From JAKAXS01 sp041940525 (GTDB lineage Bacteria > Pseudomonadota > Alphaproteobacteria > Rhizobiales > Hyphomicrobiaceae), in contig JBGTSB010000009.1 in NCBI GenBank assembly GCA_041940525.1, forward strand, positions 1 to 64,000: a DNA stretch of 64,000 bases, given 5' to 3'. The notes under the pieces are model-generated. The model did no database searches. It was not told where the DNA came from and worked only from the letters and a program-made list of their open reading frames with translations. This document shows, piece by piece, positions 17,875 through 25,837 of this stretch. The first letter of the stretch is position 1. Each line of letters opens with the position of its first letter. A program made the translations under genes and the position numbers.

Positions 17875-18822
17875 TCAAGAGTTCAAAAGAGCCGCGGCGG
17901 CATCAAAGTCGGCAGGTGTGCCGATGCTGGTGGCGTTCAAGGACTTTTCGATACGCTTGACGATGCCAGCCAATACCTTTCCGCAGCCGATTTCGTAGAT
18001 ATCGGTTACGCCGTTTGCAGTCATGTACGAGACACTCTCGCGCCAGCGCACAGTGCCAGTTACCTGTTCGACAAGTCGCTTGCGAATGTCTTCTGGATCA
18101 GAAATCGCCTCGGCCAAGACATTGGCCACAACTGGTACTGACGGCGTATTGATCTCAACTTTTGCCAACGCTTCGGCCATGGCATCGGCGGCCGGCTGCA
18201 TCAGCGAGCAATGGAATGGTGCGGAAACCGGCAGCGGAACAGCGCGGCGGACGCCTAGCGGCTTGGCCAGTTCGGCGACTTTGTCGAGCGCGGCCTTCTG
18301 GCCCGACAGGACGACCTGTGTCGGCTCGTTGTCGTTGGCGATTTGGCAGACGCCAAATTCCTTGGCTGCGTCGGCTACTTTCTGAGCGGTATCTAGACCT
18401 GCGCCAAGCAATGCAACCATCGCGCCCTCGCCAACCGGCACGGCTGCCTGCATGGCTTTTCCGCGCAGCTTCAGAAGGCGAGCGGTGTCTGATAGCGAGA
18501 ACGCTCCGGCGGCGGCCAGCGCTGAGTATTCGCCTAGGGAGTGCCCGGCAACAAACTGGACCTTGTCTTTGAGGGTAAAGCCCTTCTCCTGCTCTAGAAC
18601 GCGCATCACGGCCATTGAGACTGCCATCAGCGCCGGCTGGGCATTTTCCGTCAGCGTCAGGTCCTCTTTCGGGCCTTCCCACATGATTTTTGATAGGTTC
18701 TGATCCAGGGCGCTATCGACTTCTTCAAACACCGCTCGGGCGGCGGGAAAGGTCTCGGCCAGTTCACGGCCCATGCCGACGGCTTGGCTGCCCTGCCCTG
18801 GAAATACAAATGCGTTGGCCAT
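17875..18822 (-). CDS. fabD: Malonyl-CoA:ACP transacylase
   Basis: A 315-residue malonyltransferase that loads malonate onto ACP. The nucleophile Ser95 is in GHSLGEYSALA, the FPGQGSQ motif is at 7-13, and the catalytic His204 is in SAPFHCSLM. I use the ATG at 18822 (MANAFVFPGQGSQ); the frame is open to 18879 but the extra 19 residues are not family-like. It leads the fabD-fabG-acpP-fabF cluster on the minus strand and is divergent from rpsF. Confidence 0.97.
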   Translation of the reverse strand: MANAFVFPGQGSQAVGMGRELAETFPAARAVFEEVDSALDQNLSKIMWEGPKEDLTLTENAQPALMAVSMAVMRVLEQEKGFTLKDKVQFVAGHSLGEYSALAAAGAFSLSDTARLLKLRGKAMQAAVPVGEGAMVALLGAGLDTAQKVADAAKEFGVCQIANDNEPTQVVLSGQKAALDKVAELAKPLGVRRAVPLPVSAPFHCSLMQPAADAMAEALAKVEINTPSVPVVANVLAEAISDPEDIRKRLVEQVTGTVRWRESVSYMTANGVTDIYEIGCGKVLAGIVKRIEKSLNATSIGTPADFDAAAALLNS

Positions 18823-19204
18823 AGGTTCGCCTGTTGTTTTGGTTGCGGGGCAGAAACACGCGGGCGCGGCTTGAGTCAAGGGCTGGGGCAGCGGCCATGG
18901 GCATAAGCGGCGATTGGCCCCTGGACTACAAGTTGTAGGTCGCCTTTCGAGCCTGGAACCGCATCAAAACGCTTGCGGGGCAAGAAAATTCGCGTATAAG
19001 GCCGCAATCACCCGATCCGGTTGGAAGCTGAACGGGGCCGTTTGCGCGGCAGGACGAATGTCCGTTCCCCAGTGTTTCCGCTCTTTGGATGCCTGTGTGG
19101 GCCTTTCCTGGGTCCATAAAGGGGCTATGCGCCGGATTGGAAGGTGAGCTGCTGGGGCCGTTTCGTGCTGCTCTAGCGGACAACATGAACAGAAGGGCCA
19201 AAAC
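18823..19204. other. Divergent fabD/rpsF intergenic region
   Basis: About 380 bases without a supported gene. It holds the likely rpsF promoter at 18973-19000 and a roughly 200-base rpsF leader. Short minus-strand frames here have no recognisable protein. The only regulatory call I can support is the promoter. Confidence 0.6.
18973..19000 (+). promoter_or_regulatory. Candidate sigma-70-type promoter for rpsF operon
   Basis: TTGCGG at 18973-18978 and TATAAG at 18995-19000 are separated by 16 bases, a good match to the housekeeping consensus in this GC-rich background. Initiation near 19007 would give a leader of about 200 bases before rpsF. Confidence 0.45.
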
Positions 19205-19669
19205 ATGCCGCTTTACGAGCATGTCTTCCTGGCACGCCAGGACGTTTCCAACCAGCAGGTGGAAGCGATGACGAAAGAATTCACCGACATCATCACCGAA
19301 GGCGGTGGTTCGGTTAGCAAGTCTGAATATTGGGGCCTGAAGAGCCTCGCCTACAAAATCAAGAAGAGCCGCAAAGCGCACTATTCGCTGCTCAACATCG
19401 ACGCTCCGCCGCCAGCGGTTGCCGAGATGGAGCGCCGCATGAGCCTGTCGACGGACGTTATTCGCTTTATGACCATCAAGGTTTCCGAACACGAAACCGA
19501 ACAGAGCGTGATGATGCGCAAGAGCGACCGCGATGATCGCGGCGGCCGTGGTGGCCATCGTGGCGGACCACGTGGTGGCGGCGGCGGTGGCGGATCGACA
19601 TTCCGCTCGCGCTCGGGCCCGCCCCCTCGTGGTGGACGTGACGGCAACTTCGGCTCGGAGGACGCATAA
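19205..19669 (+). CDS. rpsF: 30S ribosomal protein S6
   Basis: A 154-residue S6. The ferredoxin-like core (about 1-100, MPLYEHVFLARQDVS ... YWGLKSLAYKIKKSRKAHY) binds S18 and the central domain of 16S rRNA. Residues about 107-148 form a Gly/Arg-rich tail (DRGGRGGHRGGPRGG with a run of glycines) resembling RGG repeats; alphaproteobacterial S6 proteins often have a basic tail, but this one is unusually Gly-rich. rpsR follows after 2 bases, the normal partner arrangement. Confidence 0.97.
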   Translation: MPLYEHVFLARQDVSNQQVEAMTKEFTDIITEGGGSVSKSEYWGLKSLAYKIKKSRKAHYSLLNIDAPPPAVAEMERRMSLSTDVIRFMTIKVSEHETEQSVMMRKSDRDDRGGRGGHRGGPRGGGGGGGSTFRSRSGPPPRGGRDGNFGSEDA

Positions 19670-19671
19670 TC

Positions 19672-19920
19672 ATGGCTGCCATCTCACAAATGCCTGCGCG
19701 CCGGCCGTTCCAGCGCCGCCGCAAGACCTGCCCGTTCTCCGGCGATCAGGCTCCGAAGATTGACTACAAGGACGTTCGCACGCTCGGCCGTTACGTTTCC
19801 GAGCGCGGTAAGATCGTTCCGTCGCGCATCACGGCTGTTTCGGCCAAGAAGCAGCGCGAACTTGCCCGTGCGATCAAGCGCGCGCGGTTCTTGGGTCTTC
19901 TGCCCTACGTCTTGAAGTAA
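19672..19920 (+). CDS. rpsR: 30S ribosomal protein S18
   Basis: An 82-residue S18 with the conserved core KIDYKDVRTLGRYVSERGKI and SAKKQRELARAIKRARFLGLLPY. It pairs with S6 on the 30S platform. Residues CPFSG near the N-terminus keep a single cysteine. It starts two bases after the rpsF stop and is followed by a strong GC stem-loop before the DUF2232 gene. Confidence 0.98.
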   Translation: MAAISQMPARRPFQRRRKTCPFSGDQAPKIDYKDVRTLGRYVSERGKIVPSRITAVSAKKQRELARAIKRARFLGLLPYVLK

Positions 19921-19927
19921 TTGGTGG

Positions 19928-19956
19928 CCGGGGCCGGGCTTTGGCTTGGGCCCCGG
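19928..19956 (+). terminator. GC-rich stem-loop after rpsR
   Basis: CCGGGGCC and GGCCCCGG pair in a perfect 8-bp stem around a 13-base loop, eight bases past the rpsR stop. No T run follows, so it is more likely a partial terminator or mRNA-stabilising hairpin separating the abundant S6/S18 message from downstream genes than a full terminator. Confidence 0.5.
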
Positions 19957-20043
19957 ACATTGCTAGATCAGTTCAATTGAATGGTTGGGACGGGACGCAT
20001 CGTCGTCTGGCTGCCCTAACCGCGGTAACGCGGGACAGCTCAC

Positions 20044-21003
20044 ATGTTGCGAAACGCATACCTCATCGCTGCCGGCGCCGGATTCGTGTCCGCGCTCGCC
20101 TTCATTTCGGCGATGGTTGGGTCGGCATTTACCAGCTCTGTGTTGTTCGTGATCGCCGCCTTGCCAATTTACGTGGCAGGCGTTGGCTGGTCGTGGGCAG
20201 CCGCCCTGCTCGCAACCTCGATTGGATCTCTGCTGCTAGCCTTGGTTGGGGCCAAGGGTGCGGCCATGATTTTTGCGGGCGTGGTCGGCATGCCCGCTGT
20301 TCTCCTCACACAGCTGGCCGAGCAGCGGCGAACGATTAGCGATGGCCAGGGAACGACTGCCGTGTTCTGGGCGCCACCTGGCTTGCTCGTGATTCTGGCG
20401 GCTGCGCTCTCTAGCATCATCTCCGTCTCGATCGTTTCGTTGATGCATGGGGAGATGCCTCGGCTGCGCAGCGAAATTGAATCGTTTGTTAAAGCAACGC
20501 CGCAGATGTCTGGCCAGAACCAGCCCACGGCCGAACAAATTACACAGATTGTCGACATGGTCGTTCTCGTGTTGCCTGCCGCTTTCGCTATCGTGCCGAT
20601 GATCGCTGCGGTGTTCAATTTGTGGGTGGCTGGACGGATCGTGCGGGCCGCCGGAAATTTGAGGCGGCCGTGGCCAGATCTGGCCGCAATGACTTTTCCG
20701 CGCGGTACGCCTTTGGTGCTTGCTGCGGCTGGGCTTTTTAGCTCGATGCTCTCGGGGATGGGAGGCATCGCGGCTGTCGCCGTATTTGGTGCGTTTTTCG
20801 TCGCCTACCTGCTGTTGGGGCTCGCGGTCATTCATTACCTCACGCGCGGAAAGGCCTGGCGGCCGTTTGCGCTTTGGGCCGTCTATATCGGCCTTCTTCT
20901 CATCAATGTTTGGGTTGCCTTGCCGATCATTCTGCTTGGCCTGGCGGACTCAATCTTTTCGCTTCGAAGCCGGTCGTCCGGCTTCTCTGGACCTTCAACC
21001 TGA
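20044..21003 (+). CDS. DUF2232 (YybS-like) membrane protein
   Basis: A 319-residue inner-membrane protein with about eight hydrophobic segments (near residues 5-25, 30-50, 55-75, 78-95, 115-140, 180-205, 225-270, 285-310). Its position between rpsR and rplI is where alphaproteobacteria, and in a related form Firmicutes, carry a DUF2232/YybS-type protein, which is the main basis of the family call. The biochemical role is unknown. It lies in the same direction as the ribosomal genes, with a 34-base gap to rplI. Confidence 0.8.
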   Translation: MLRNAYLIAAGAGFVSALAFISAMVGSAFTSSVLFVIAALPIYVAGVGWSWAAALLATSIGSLLLALVGAKGAAMIFAGVVGMPAVLLTQLAEQRRTISDGQGTTAVFWAPPGLLVILAAALSSIISVSIVSLMHGEMPRLRSEIESFVKATPQMSGQNQPTAEQITQIVDMVVLVLPAAFAIVPMIAAVFNLWVAGRIVRAAGNLRRPWPDLAAMTFPRGTPLVLAAAGLFSSMLSGMGGIAAVAVFGAFFVAYLLLGLAVIHYLTRGKAWRPFALWAVYIGLLLINVWVALPIILLGLADSIFSLRSRSSGFSGPST

Positions 21004-21037
21004 TACACACAGACTTACGATTTGAAAGGAACATCTC

Positions 21038-21646
21038 ATGCAGGTCATTCTACTCCAGCGCATCGGCCGGTTGGGCCAAATGGGTGATATCGTCACCGTG
21101 AAAGATGGCTATGCACGCAACTATCTGTTGCCGCAGAAGATGGCGTTGCGCGCCACTGAAGCCAACAAGCAGCACTTTGAAAGCCAGCGCGCCCAGCTTG
21201 AGGCCGACAACCTGGCCCAGAAGAGCGAAGCCGACGCAGTTGCGGGCAAGCTGGAGAACCAATCGTTCGTCGCTATCCGCACCGCTGGCGATACCGGTCA
21301 GCTCTACGGTTCTGTGTCGACGCGTGACATCGCCGAGATCGTCACGGCCGGCGGCTTCACGATCAGCCGCACGCAGGTCATCTTGGACCGTCCGATCAAG
21401 GCGCTGGGCTTGCACGAAACCAAGATCATCTTGCATCCGGAAGTTATCGTTCCGATCGTCTTGAACGTTGCACGCTCCGAGGATGAAGCTGAACGTCAGG
21501 CCAAGGGTGAAGACGTGACCATGGTTCGTGACGAAGAGATCGAGCTTGAAACGTTTGACCCGGATGCTGAAGACGCAGATACCGCACCGGAAGGGGACGC
21601 CGGTGACGAGGCGCCTGCCGAAGAAGAGAAGCCAGAAGGCGCGTAA
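21038..21646 (+). CDS. rplI: 50S ribosomal protein L9
   Basis: A 202-residue L9. The N-terminal rRNA-binding domain carries the signature GDIVTVKDGYARNYLLPQ; a long connecting helix follows, then the C-terminal domain (about 80-150, TAGDTGQLYGSVSTRDIAE). Residues about 160-202 form an acidic tail rich in Glu, Asp and Ala, extending beyond the roughly 150-residue bacterial norm as in many alphaproteobacteria. A GAAAGGA ribosome binding site precedes the ATG. A rho-independent terminator follows, so dnaB is not downstream here. Confidence 0.97.
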   Translation: MQVILLQRIGRLGQMGDIVTVKDGYARNYLLPQKMALRATEANKQHFESQRAQLEADNLAQKSEADAVAGKLENQSFVAIRTAGDTGQLYGSVSTRDIAEIVTAGGFTISRTQVILDRPIKALGLHETKIILHPEVIVPIVLNVARSEDEAERQAKGEDVTMVRDEEIELETFDPDAEDADTAPEGDAGDEAPAEEEKPEGA

Positions 21647-21673
21647 GCACTCGTTTGCGCTACGCCTTTGTTG

Positions 21674-21702
21674 ACGGCCGGAGCCTTGTCTCCGGCCGTT
21701 TT
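21674..21702 (+). terminator. Rho-independent terminator after rplI
   Basis: A perfect 10-bp stem, ACGGCCGGAG/CTCCGGCCGT, with loop CCTTGT and a TTTT tail, 27 bases past the rplI stop. It lies between two convergent genes and may also serve the ABM gene on the other strand. Confidence 0.85.
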
Positions 21703-21707
21703 GCGTT

Positions 21708-22010
21708 TCACACCATGCGGCCAGTATCGAGAAGAGTGTAGGTCAGCTTGCGCTCGGTTTTCACCCAAGGCTCAATCCGGCTGGCAAAGTGCAGATGGGC
21801 TTCCTGTTCAAAGTGCGCGGTGAACGCTTCCTCGCTGTCGAAGACTTGGTAGATCAGGAATGCGTTTGGTTCCAAGGGATCGTGCGCGACGTCGAAGCGT
21901 TCGCAACCAGGATCGTTTGCTCGAACGCTGGCCGCATGCGCTGTCAACGCGCCACGCAACTTCTCTGAGCAATCACCCTTCGCTTCCAAGAACAAGACCA
22001 CTACGTACAT
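21708..22010 (-). CDS. ABM-family (putative quinol) monooxygenase-like protein
   Basis: A 100-residue protein of the antibiotic biosynthesis monooxygenase fold (dimeric alpha+beta barrel). Typical features are the start MYVVVLFLEAKGD, the helix AHAASVRANDPGCERFDV, and the FLIYQVFDSEEAFTAHFEQEAH block with conserved Tyr, Glu, His. Members act as cofactor-free quinol oxygenases, haem-degrading enzymes or small-molecule binders; the substrate here is unknown. It is convergent with rplI and divergent from the gene at 22125, sharing an upstream region that contains a CtrA-type site. Confidence 0.82.
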   Translation of the reverse strand: MYVVVLFLEAKGDCSEKLRGALTAHAASVRANDPGCERFDVAHDPLEPNAFLIYQVFDSEEAFTAHFEQEAHLHFASRIEPWVKTERKLTYTLLDTGRMV

Positions 22011-22046
22011 GCACTGTCTCCGCGGTTTTGCGCTAATTCCGCACTG

Positions 22047-22061
22047 TTAACGAAGCGTTAA
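22047..22061. promoter_or_regulatory. Candidate CtrA binding site (TTAA-N7-TTAA)
   Basis: TTAACGAAGCGTTAA matches the alphaproteobacterial CtrA consensus TTAA-N7-TTAA exactly and is also a perfect inverted repeat (TTAACG-aag-CGTTAA). It lies 64 bases before the GTG at 22125 and 37 bases before the divergent ABM start at 22010, so it could control either or both. Confidence 0.5.
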
Positions 22062-22124
22062 GGGCCCTATCGCAGGATTCAACCACTCACACCTTATTCG
22101 TTTTCAAATCAAAGCAGTGGCGCC

Positions 22125-22619
22125 GTGGAAGATTTAGGGCATGCAACGCTCACATCGTCGTTGAATTCGGTCACAAACGATACTGGACGTGTCGCCTTCT
22201 GCGGTCCTTATGTCCTCTCCGCTATCACGGGTTTTCCCATCAGCAAAGTGGAAGCAGCGATCAATGCCTATCGCGCGCTCCCGGAAGACTTGCGATTCCA
22301 GGTCAAAGGTACTTATGCCGATGAAGTGGAAGGTGCGCTCGCTGTTTACGGCTATACCATGACGTTGAATGAAAGTTTCATGGAGCGGGAGCGCAAGAAG
22401 CGTCCCACTGTTTGGACCTGGATGCAAAAGCCCCGTAGCGCCTGGACGCATTACATTCTAGCGATTCACAAGGGCAAGGAAGGCCATTGGATTTTGATCA
22501 AGGGTGTCAAAATGTGCGACACCTTCACCGAAGGCAAATGGACCTTCGTGTGTGACGGTCCGCATCGCGGCGCGCGGATCATGGAAGTCTTCGAAGTTCG
22601 CCGTTCTCTCGACGCTTAG
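22125..22619 (+). CDS. Uncharacterised papain-like / C39-like cysteine peptidase candidate
   Basis: A 164-residue protein I cannot place in a named family. Three features suggest a papain-fold hydrolase. Cys26 sits at a helix start in VAFCGPYVLSAITG, the typical context of a nucleophile. His121 follows in KEGHWILIKGVKM (with His115 nearby). Asp132 follows in CDTFTEGKW. The order Cys-His-Asp and the spacing fit C39-like and phage papain-like proteins. There is no signal peptide or membrane segment, so action in the cytoplasm is likely. The GTG start at 22125 has no clear ribosome binding site; no better start is visible. Upstream is a CtrA-type site. Catalysis is inference only. Confidence 0.65.
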   Translation: MEDLGHATLTSSLNSVTNDTGRVAFCGPYVLSAITGFPISKVEAAINAYRALPEDLRFQVKGTYADEVEGALAVYGYTMTLNESFMERERKKRPTVWTWMQKPRSAWTHYILAIHKGKEGHWILIKGVKMCDTFTEGKWTFVCDGPHRGARIMEVFEVRRSLDA

Positions 22620-22632
22620 TCTCTGGTTGTTG

Positions 22633-23850
22633 TCAGCGAAGGTGTTCCGCCACGTGTTCGGGCCGGATACCTAGGCCTATGAGGCGTGCCGGTATGCGCC
22701 GCAACAGCGGGATGTATTGAAAAGCGCGCAGGGCCATCGGTGGTTTCAACGGTTCCGTATCCTTCAGAACGCGGGCGATCACCGTGTCCTGCATTGTCAC
22801 CTGCATCCATTGAATAGCGCGCGTCGCCAGCATGCGGCGCTTTTGTACGGCGCTCAGGTCTTCCTGTCGCAGACTTCCCTGCTTCAGCGGTTTGGATAAG
22901 ATGTTGGCGGCTGCGACGGCATCTTGAACAGCGAGGTTCACTCCGACCCCGCCGAGGGGTGACATAGCGTGTGCCGCGTCACCGATGAAGAGCAGGCCTT
23001 CGCGGTGCCAAGCCGGCATCCGGTCGACTTTCACTGTGAGTAGTTTGACCTGATCCCAGGATTGCAGTTCTTGCGCTCGGCTTGCGTCGAACGGTGCCAA
23101 AGCTCCGACGGCATCTCGGAAGTTTCCCAGACCCTTTTCCTTCCAGGCGTCAAAGGAGCCTTTTGCGATAACGAAGGCGCACTGCCAATAGTCTCCGCGA
23201 TTGAGCATGATAAAGACCCGGCCCGCATCGAAGCGGCCTTGGGTCTGGTCGGTATCGTCCGGCTGGCGCGTCAGACGGAACCACAAGGCATCCATTGGGG
23301 CGCCCAGGTCGTCGACTTTCAATCCTGACTGGTCGCGCAGAATTGAGCTACGACCATCGGCTCCAACGCTCAGATCCGCGCGCACGACCTGTTCTCCTGC
23401 TTGAGATCTGACCTTGAGGCCCACCACGCGGCCGTCTTCTTCGAGGAGACCCGTGGCTTCTGTTTCCATGGCGAGGGAAAAGTTTGGATAGCGCGCCCCT
23501 TCCTTGGCGAGGAAGTTCAGGAAATCCCATTGCGGCATCATAGCGATGTATGGCGCCTTGACCGGCAGATGCGAGAGATCCGCCATTGTCAAACTCAGAT
23601 CTCCGAACTGGCCATTGAGACGGTGGACTTTCTGATGCGGCAGCTTCAGGAAGTCGTCCAACAGACCGAGTTCGTGCATGACCTCCATGGTGGATGGATG
23701 GATCGTGTCGCCGCGAAAGTCGCGCAGGAAGTCCGCGTGTTTTTCCAACACGTGGACTCGCACGCCGCCGCGAGCCAGCAATACGCCGAGCATTAAACCG
23801 GCTGGTCCGCCACCCGCGATGCAGCACTGAACGTTGAGGCCTTGGTCCAT
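22633..23850 (-). CDS. FAD-dependent monooxygenase (UbiH/PHBH class)
   Basis: A 405-residue group A flavoprotein hydroxylase. It shows the Rossmann FAD motif IAGGGPAGLMLGVLLARGG at 11-29 with the acidic end VLEK, the DG motif GADGRSSILRD in the middle, and the second FAD motif LFIGDAAHAMSPLGGVGVNLA around 290-310. The C-terminal region ends in a basic segment (LLRRIPARLIGLG). Substrate cannot be deduced; the sequence is closer to aromatic-ring hydroxylases than to the ubiquinone enzymes, and there are no pathway genes beside it. It is convergent with the papain-like gene, 13 bases apart. Confidence 0.85.
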   Translation of the reverse strand: MDQGLNVQCCIAGGGPAGLMLGVLLARGGVRVHVLEKHADFLRDFRGDTIHPSTMEVMHELGLLDDFLKLPHQKVHRLNGQFGDLSLTMADLSHLPVKAPYIAMMPQWDFLNFLAKEGARYPNFSLAMETEATGLLEEDGRVVGLKVRSQAGEQVVRADLSVGADGRSSILRDQSGLKVDDLGAPMDALWFRLTRQPDDTDQTQGRFDAGRVFIMLNRGDYWQCAFVIAKGSFDAWKEKGLGNFRDAVGALAPFDASRAQELQSWDQVKLLTVKVDRMPAWHREGLLFIGDAAHAMSPLGGVGVNLAVQDAVAAANILSKPLKQGSLRQEDLSAVQKRRMLATRAIQWMQVTMQDTVIARVLKDTEPLKPPMALRAFQYIPLLRRIPARLIGLGIRPEHVAEHLR

Positions 23851-23914
23851 GTGCGCGTTGCCCTCTGATTATGACGGTCGTGACTGTTCCACGATCTCAT
23901 TTAAGGGGTAAGCA

Positions 23915-25186
23915 TTAAGACGCCAACGTGTCGGTCTCTTGAGGAACATGGAGGCCAGCGTCTTTCAGCTTGCCAATCAGCCGGTGTTTCTTCTCCAGGC
24001 CGATACGAACACGGAAGCTGATGTTTAAGCCCGCGTCGTCGGTTTCGGTGTGCATCACATCGGTGTTTTCGTGGAGCCAATTGATGAGTTTTCCGTCGAT
24101 GGCCGGAACGCGAACGGTCAACGTTTCGTCGCTCTCGCCTAGGCGTGCGTCGATGGCATGCAGTAGCGCTTCCAGCCCTTCGCCGGTCGCGGCTGAAACG
24201 AGCACGGGGTGCCGCTCACGCCAGCGTATTGACGCTTGAACATCTTCACGCGTGATGTTCGACAGCAAGTCCGCCTTGTTCCAGACCTCGATGATCTGCG
24301 TGTCCGCCGCATCTGTTTCGATGCCGAGGCCTTCCAGGACCGTTTCGACATCTTGAGCTTGCGCGTCTGTTTCGACGTGCGCGATATCGCGGACGTGGAG
24401 GATGAGGTCGGCTTCCACGACTTCTTCGAGGGTCGCGCGGAAGGCGGCGACGAGCATCGTTGGCAGATCAGATATGAAACCAACCGTGTCGGAAAGTATG
24501 ATCTTGCGGCCGCTTTCCAGTTTCACTTCGCGCATCGTTGGATCGAGCGTGGCGAATACCTGGTCCTTGGCCATCACGTCCGCGCCGGTGAGTCGGTTGA
24601 ACAGCGTGGATTTGCCAGCGTTCGTGTAGCCCACGATCGCGACGATCGGATACGGCACCTTGCGGCGGCCGGCGCGGTGGAGTTCGCGCGTGCGCACCAC
24701 ACCTTTCAATTCTTCACGGATGGCGACGATGCGTTCCTGCAGCATTCGCCGGTCGAGTTCGATCTGGGCTTCACCGGGACCACCCAGGAAGCCGCGGCCG
24801 CCACGCTGGCGTTCCAAGTGGGTCCACGCCCGGACCAGCCGGCCCTTCTGGTAGGTGAGGTGCGCGAGTTCAACCTGCAGGCGCCCTTCGCGCGTCCGTG
24901 CGCGGCGGCCGAAGATCTCAAGAATGAGCCCGGTACGGTCCAGCACCTTGGCCTTCAGTGCGACCTCCAGATTGCGTTGTTGAATTGGCGACAAGCCATG
25001 ATCGATGACGACAAGCTCAGCCTGGTGCTGTTGGACTTCGTGTGCCAGCTCCTCGACCTTACCTGACCCGAACAACGTGGCAGGCTTCGGTGAGGGCAGC
25101 GGTACGATGATTGACAGTGGGACGTCCAAGTCGATCGCTTCGGCTAATCCGCGCGTTTCCTCAAGGCGATCTTGTGGCGAGTGCAT
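23915..25186 (-). CDS. hflX: Ribosome-associated GTPase HflX
   Basis: A 423-residue (from the ATG at 25186) translational GTPase that rescues or splits stalled ribosomes. The N-terminal HflX domain has KPATLFGSGKVEEL and VVIDHGLSPIQQRNLE; the coiled linker has GGRGFLGGPGEAQIELDRR; the G domain has G1 GYTNAGKSTLF, G2/G3 (FATLDPTMRE, DTVGFI) and G4 NKAD. The frame stays open upstream through 25384 and its translation still looks like HflX (ARALVIVPDLS), but contains no ATG, GTG or TTG; candidate starts would be CTG at 25378 or ATT at 25381, inside hfq. Position just after hfq is the classical arrangement. Confidence 0.93.
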   Translation of the reverse strand: MHSPQDRLEETRGLAEAIDLDVPLSIIVPLPSPKPATLFGSGKVEELAHEVQQHQAELVVIDHGLSPIQQRNLEVALKAKVLDRTGLILEIFGRRARTREGRLQVELAHLTYQKGRLVRAWTHLERQRGGRGFLGGPGEAQIELDRRMLQERIVAIREELKGVVRTRELHRAGRRKVPYPIVAIVGYTNAGKSTLFNRLTGADVMAKDQVFATLDPTMREVKLESGRKIILSDTVGFISDLPTMLVAAFRATLEEVVEADLILHVRDIAHVETDAQAQDVETVLEGLGIETDAADTQIIEVWNKADLLSNITREDVQASIRWRERHPVLVSAATGEGLEALLHAIDARLGESDETLTVRVPAIDGKLINWLHENTDVMHTETDDAGLNISFRVRIGLEKKHRLIGKLKDAGLHVPQETDTLAS

Positions 25187-25346
25187 TATTGCCGTGCCAC
25201 GCAGCTTGGATGGCGGGCTAGAGCGCGACAGGTCCGGGACGATTACGAGTGCGCGCGCGACGTCGCTGCGATGGGCGGCCTTTATGGCAGCCGCAACGCC
25301 TGCTCCGAGATCTTCGCCAGCTTTGACGCGGTCGTCGATGTGCGCG

Positions 25347-25604
25347 TTACCCTTGCTGGTTCTCGGGCGCCGGCTCAGAATCCATCAGGTGTACCGGTGC
25401 CCCAGGCATGATTGTCGAGATCGCGTGTTTATAGACCAGTTGCGAGTGGCCGTCGCGCCTCAAAAGCACACAGAAATTGTCAAACCAGGTGACGATGCCT
25501 TGGAGTTTGACGCCGTTGACGAGAAAGATTGTGAGAGGAGTCTTATTTTTCCGCACATAGTTCAGGAAAGTGTCCTGAAGGCTTTGCGTCCGCTCTGATG
25601 CCAT
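25347..25604 (-). CDS. hfq: RNA chaperone Hfq
   Basis: An 85-residue Hfq, the hexameric Sm-like protein that pairs small RNAs with mRNAs. Sm1 is seen in TPLTIFLVNGVKLQGIVTWFD, given here as residues about 22-42, and Sm2 as LVYKHAISTIMP (the YKHA signature). The ATG at 25604 gives MASERTQSLQDTFLNYVRK, the normal start, with GAGG about 9 bases upstream. The frame is open to 25733, but the extra 43 codons are not Hfq-like. The 3' end overlaps the extended hflX frame. hfq follows dat after about 230 bases, so it may also have its own promoter. Confidence 0.97.
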   Translation of the reverse strand: MASERTQSLQDTFLNYVRKNKTPLTIFLVNGVKLQGIVTWFDNFCVLLRRDGHSQLVYKHAISTIMPGAPVHLMDSEPAPENQQG

Positions 25605-25837
25605 TTTAGATGCCTCAATGGTCTTATGTTTGTTGCAACCGATCGGTGGTCGTTTCACAGGTTTTGAGGACTGCGATGCCGCCATTAATTCGCCGTGCAA
25701 AAATCGCTCCAACTTTAAAAGCGTGCAGTGCACAAGATCGGTTTACACCATACCTTTTTTCAATTGTTTGAAAAGTCGGCACTGTTTCAGTCATAGCATC
25801 AAATTGCCGCTAGCGGTTAAAGCGCGTCAGAAATGGA

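Noticed and set aside
19137..19204. Possible S6:S18-binding leader upstream of rpsF (GGGGCCG near GCTGCTC)
   Set aside because: A short GC stem with a CCG can be drawn, but the paired arms are poor and I could not match the known consensus; a covariance-model search would be decisive.
23885..23915. CtrA-like TTAA pair downstream of hflX (TTAAGGGGTAAGCATTAA)
   Set aside because: The spacing is 10 bases instead of 7, and the site is at a gene end.
24236..25066. 276-codon plus-strand frame antisense to hflX
   Set aside because: It mirrors a strongly coding GTPase gene and contains no protein signature.
25605..25733. In-frame 43-codon extension upstream of the hfq ATG, with its own ATG codons
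   Set aside because: It does not resemble Hfq; the standard start at 25604 has a normal N-terminus and a GAGG site.
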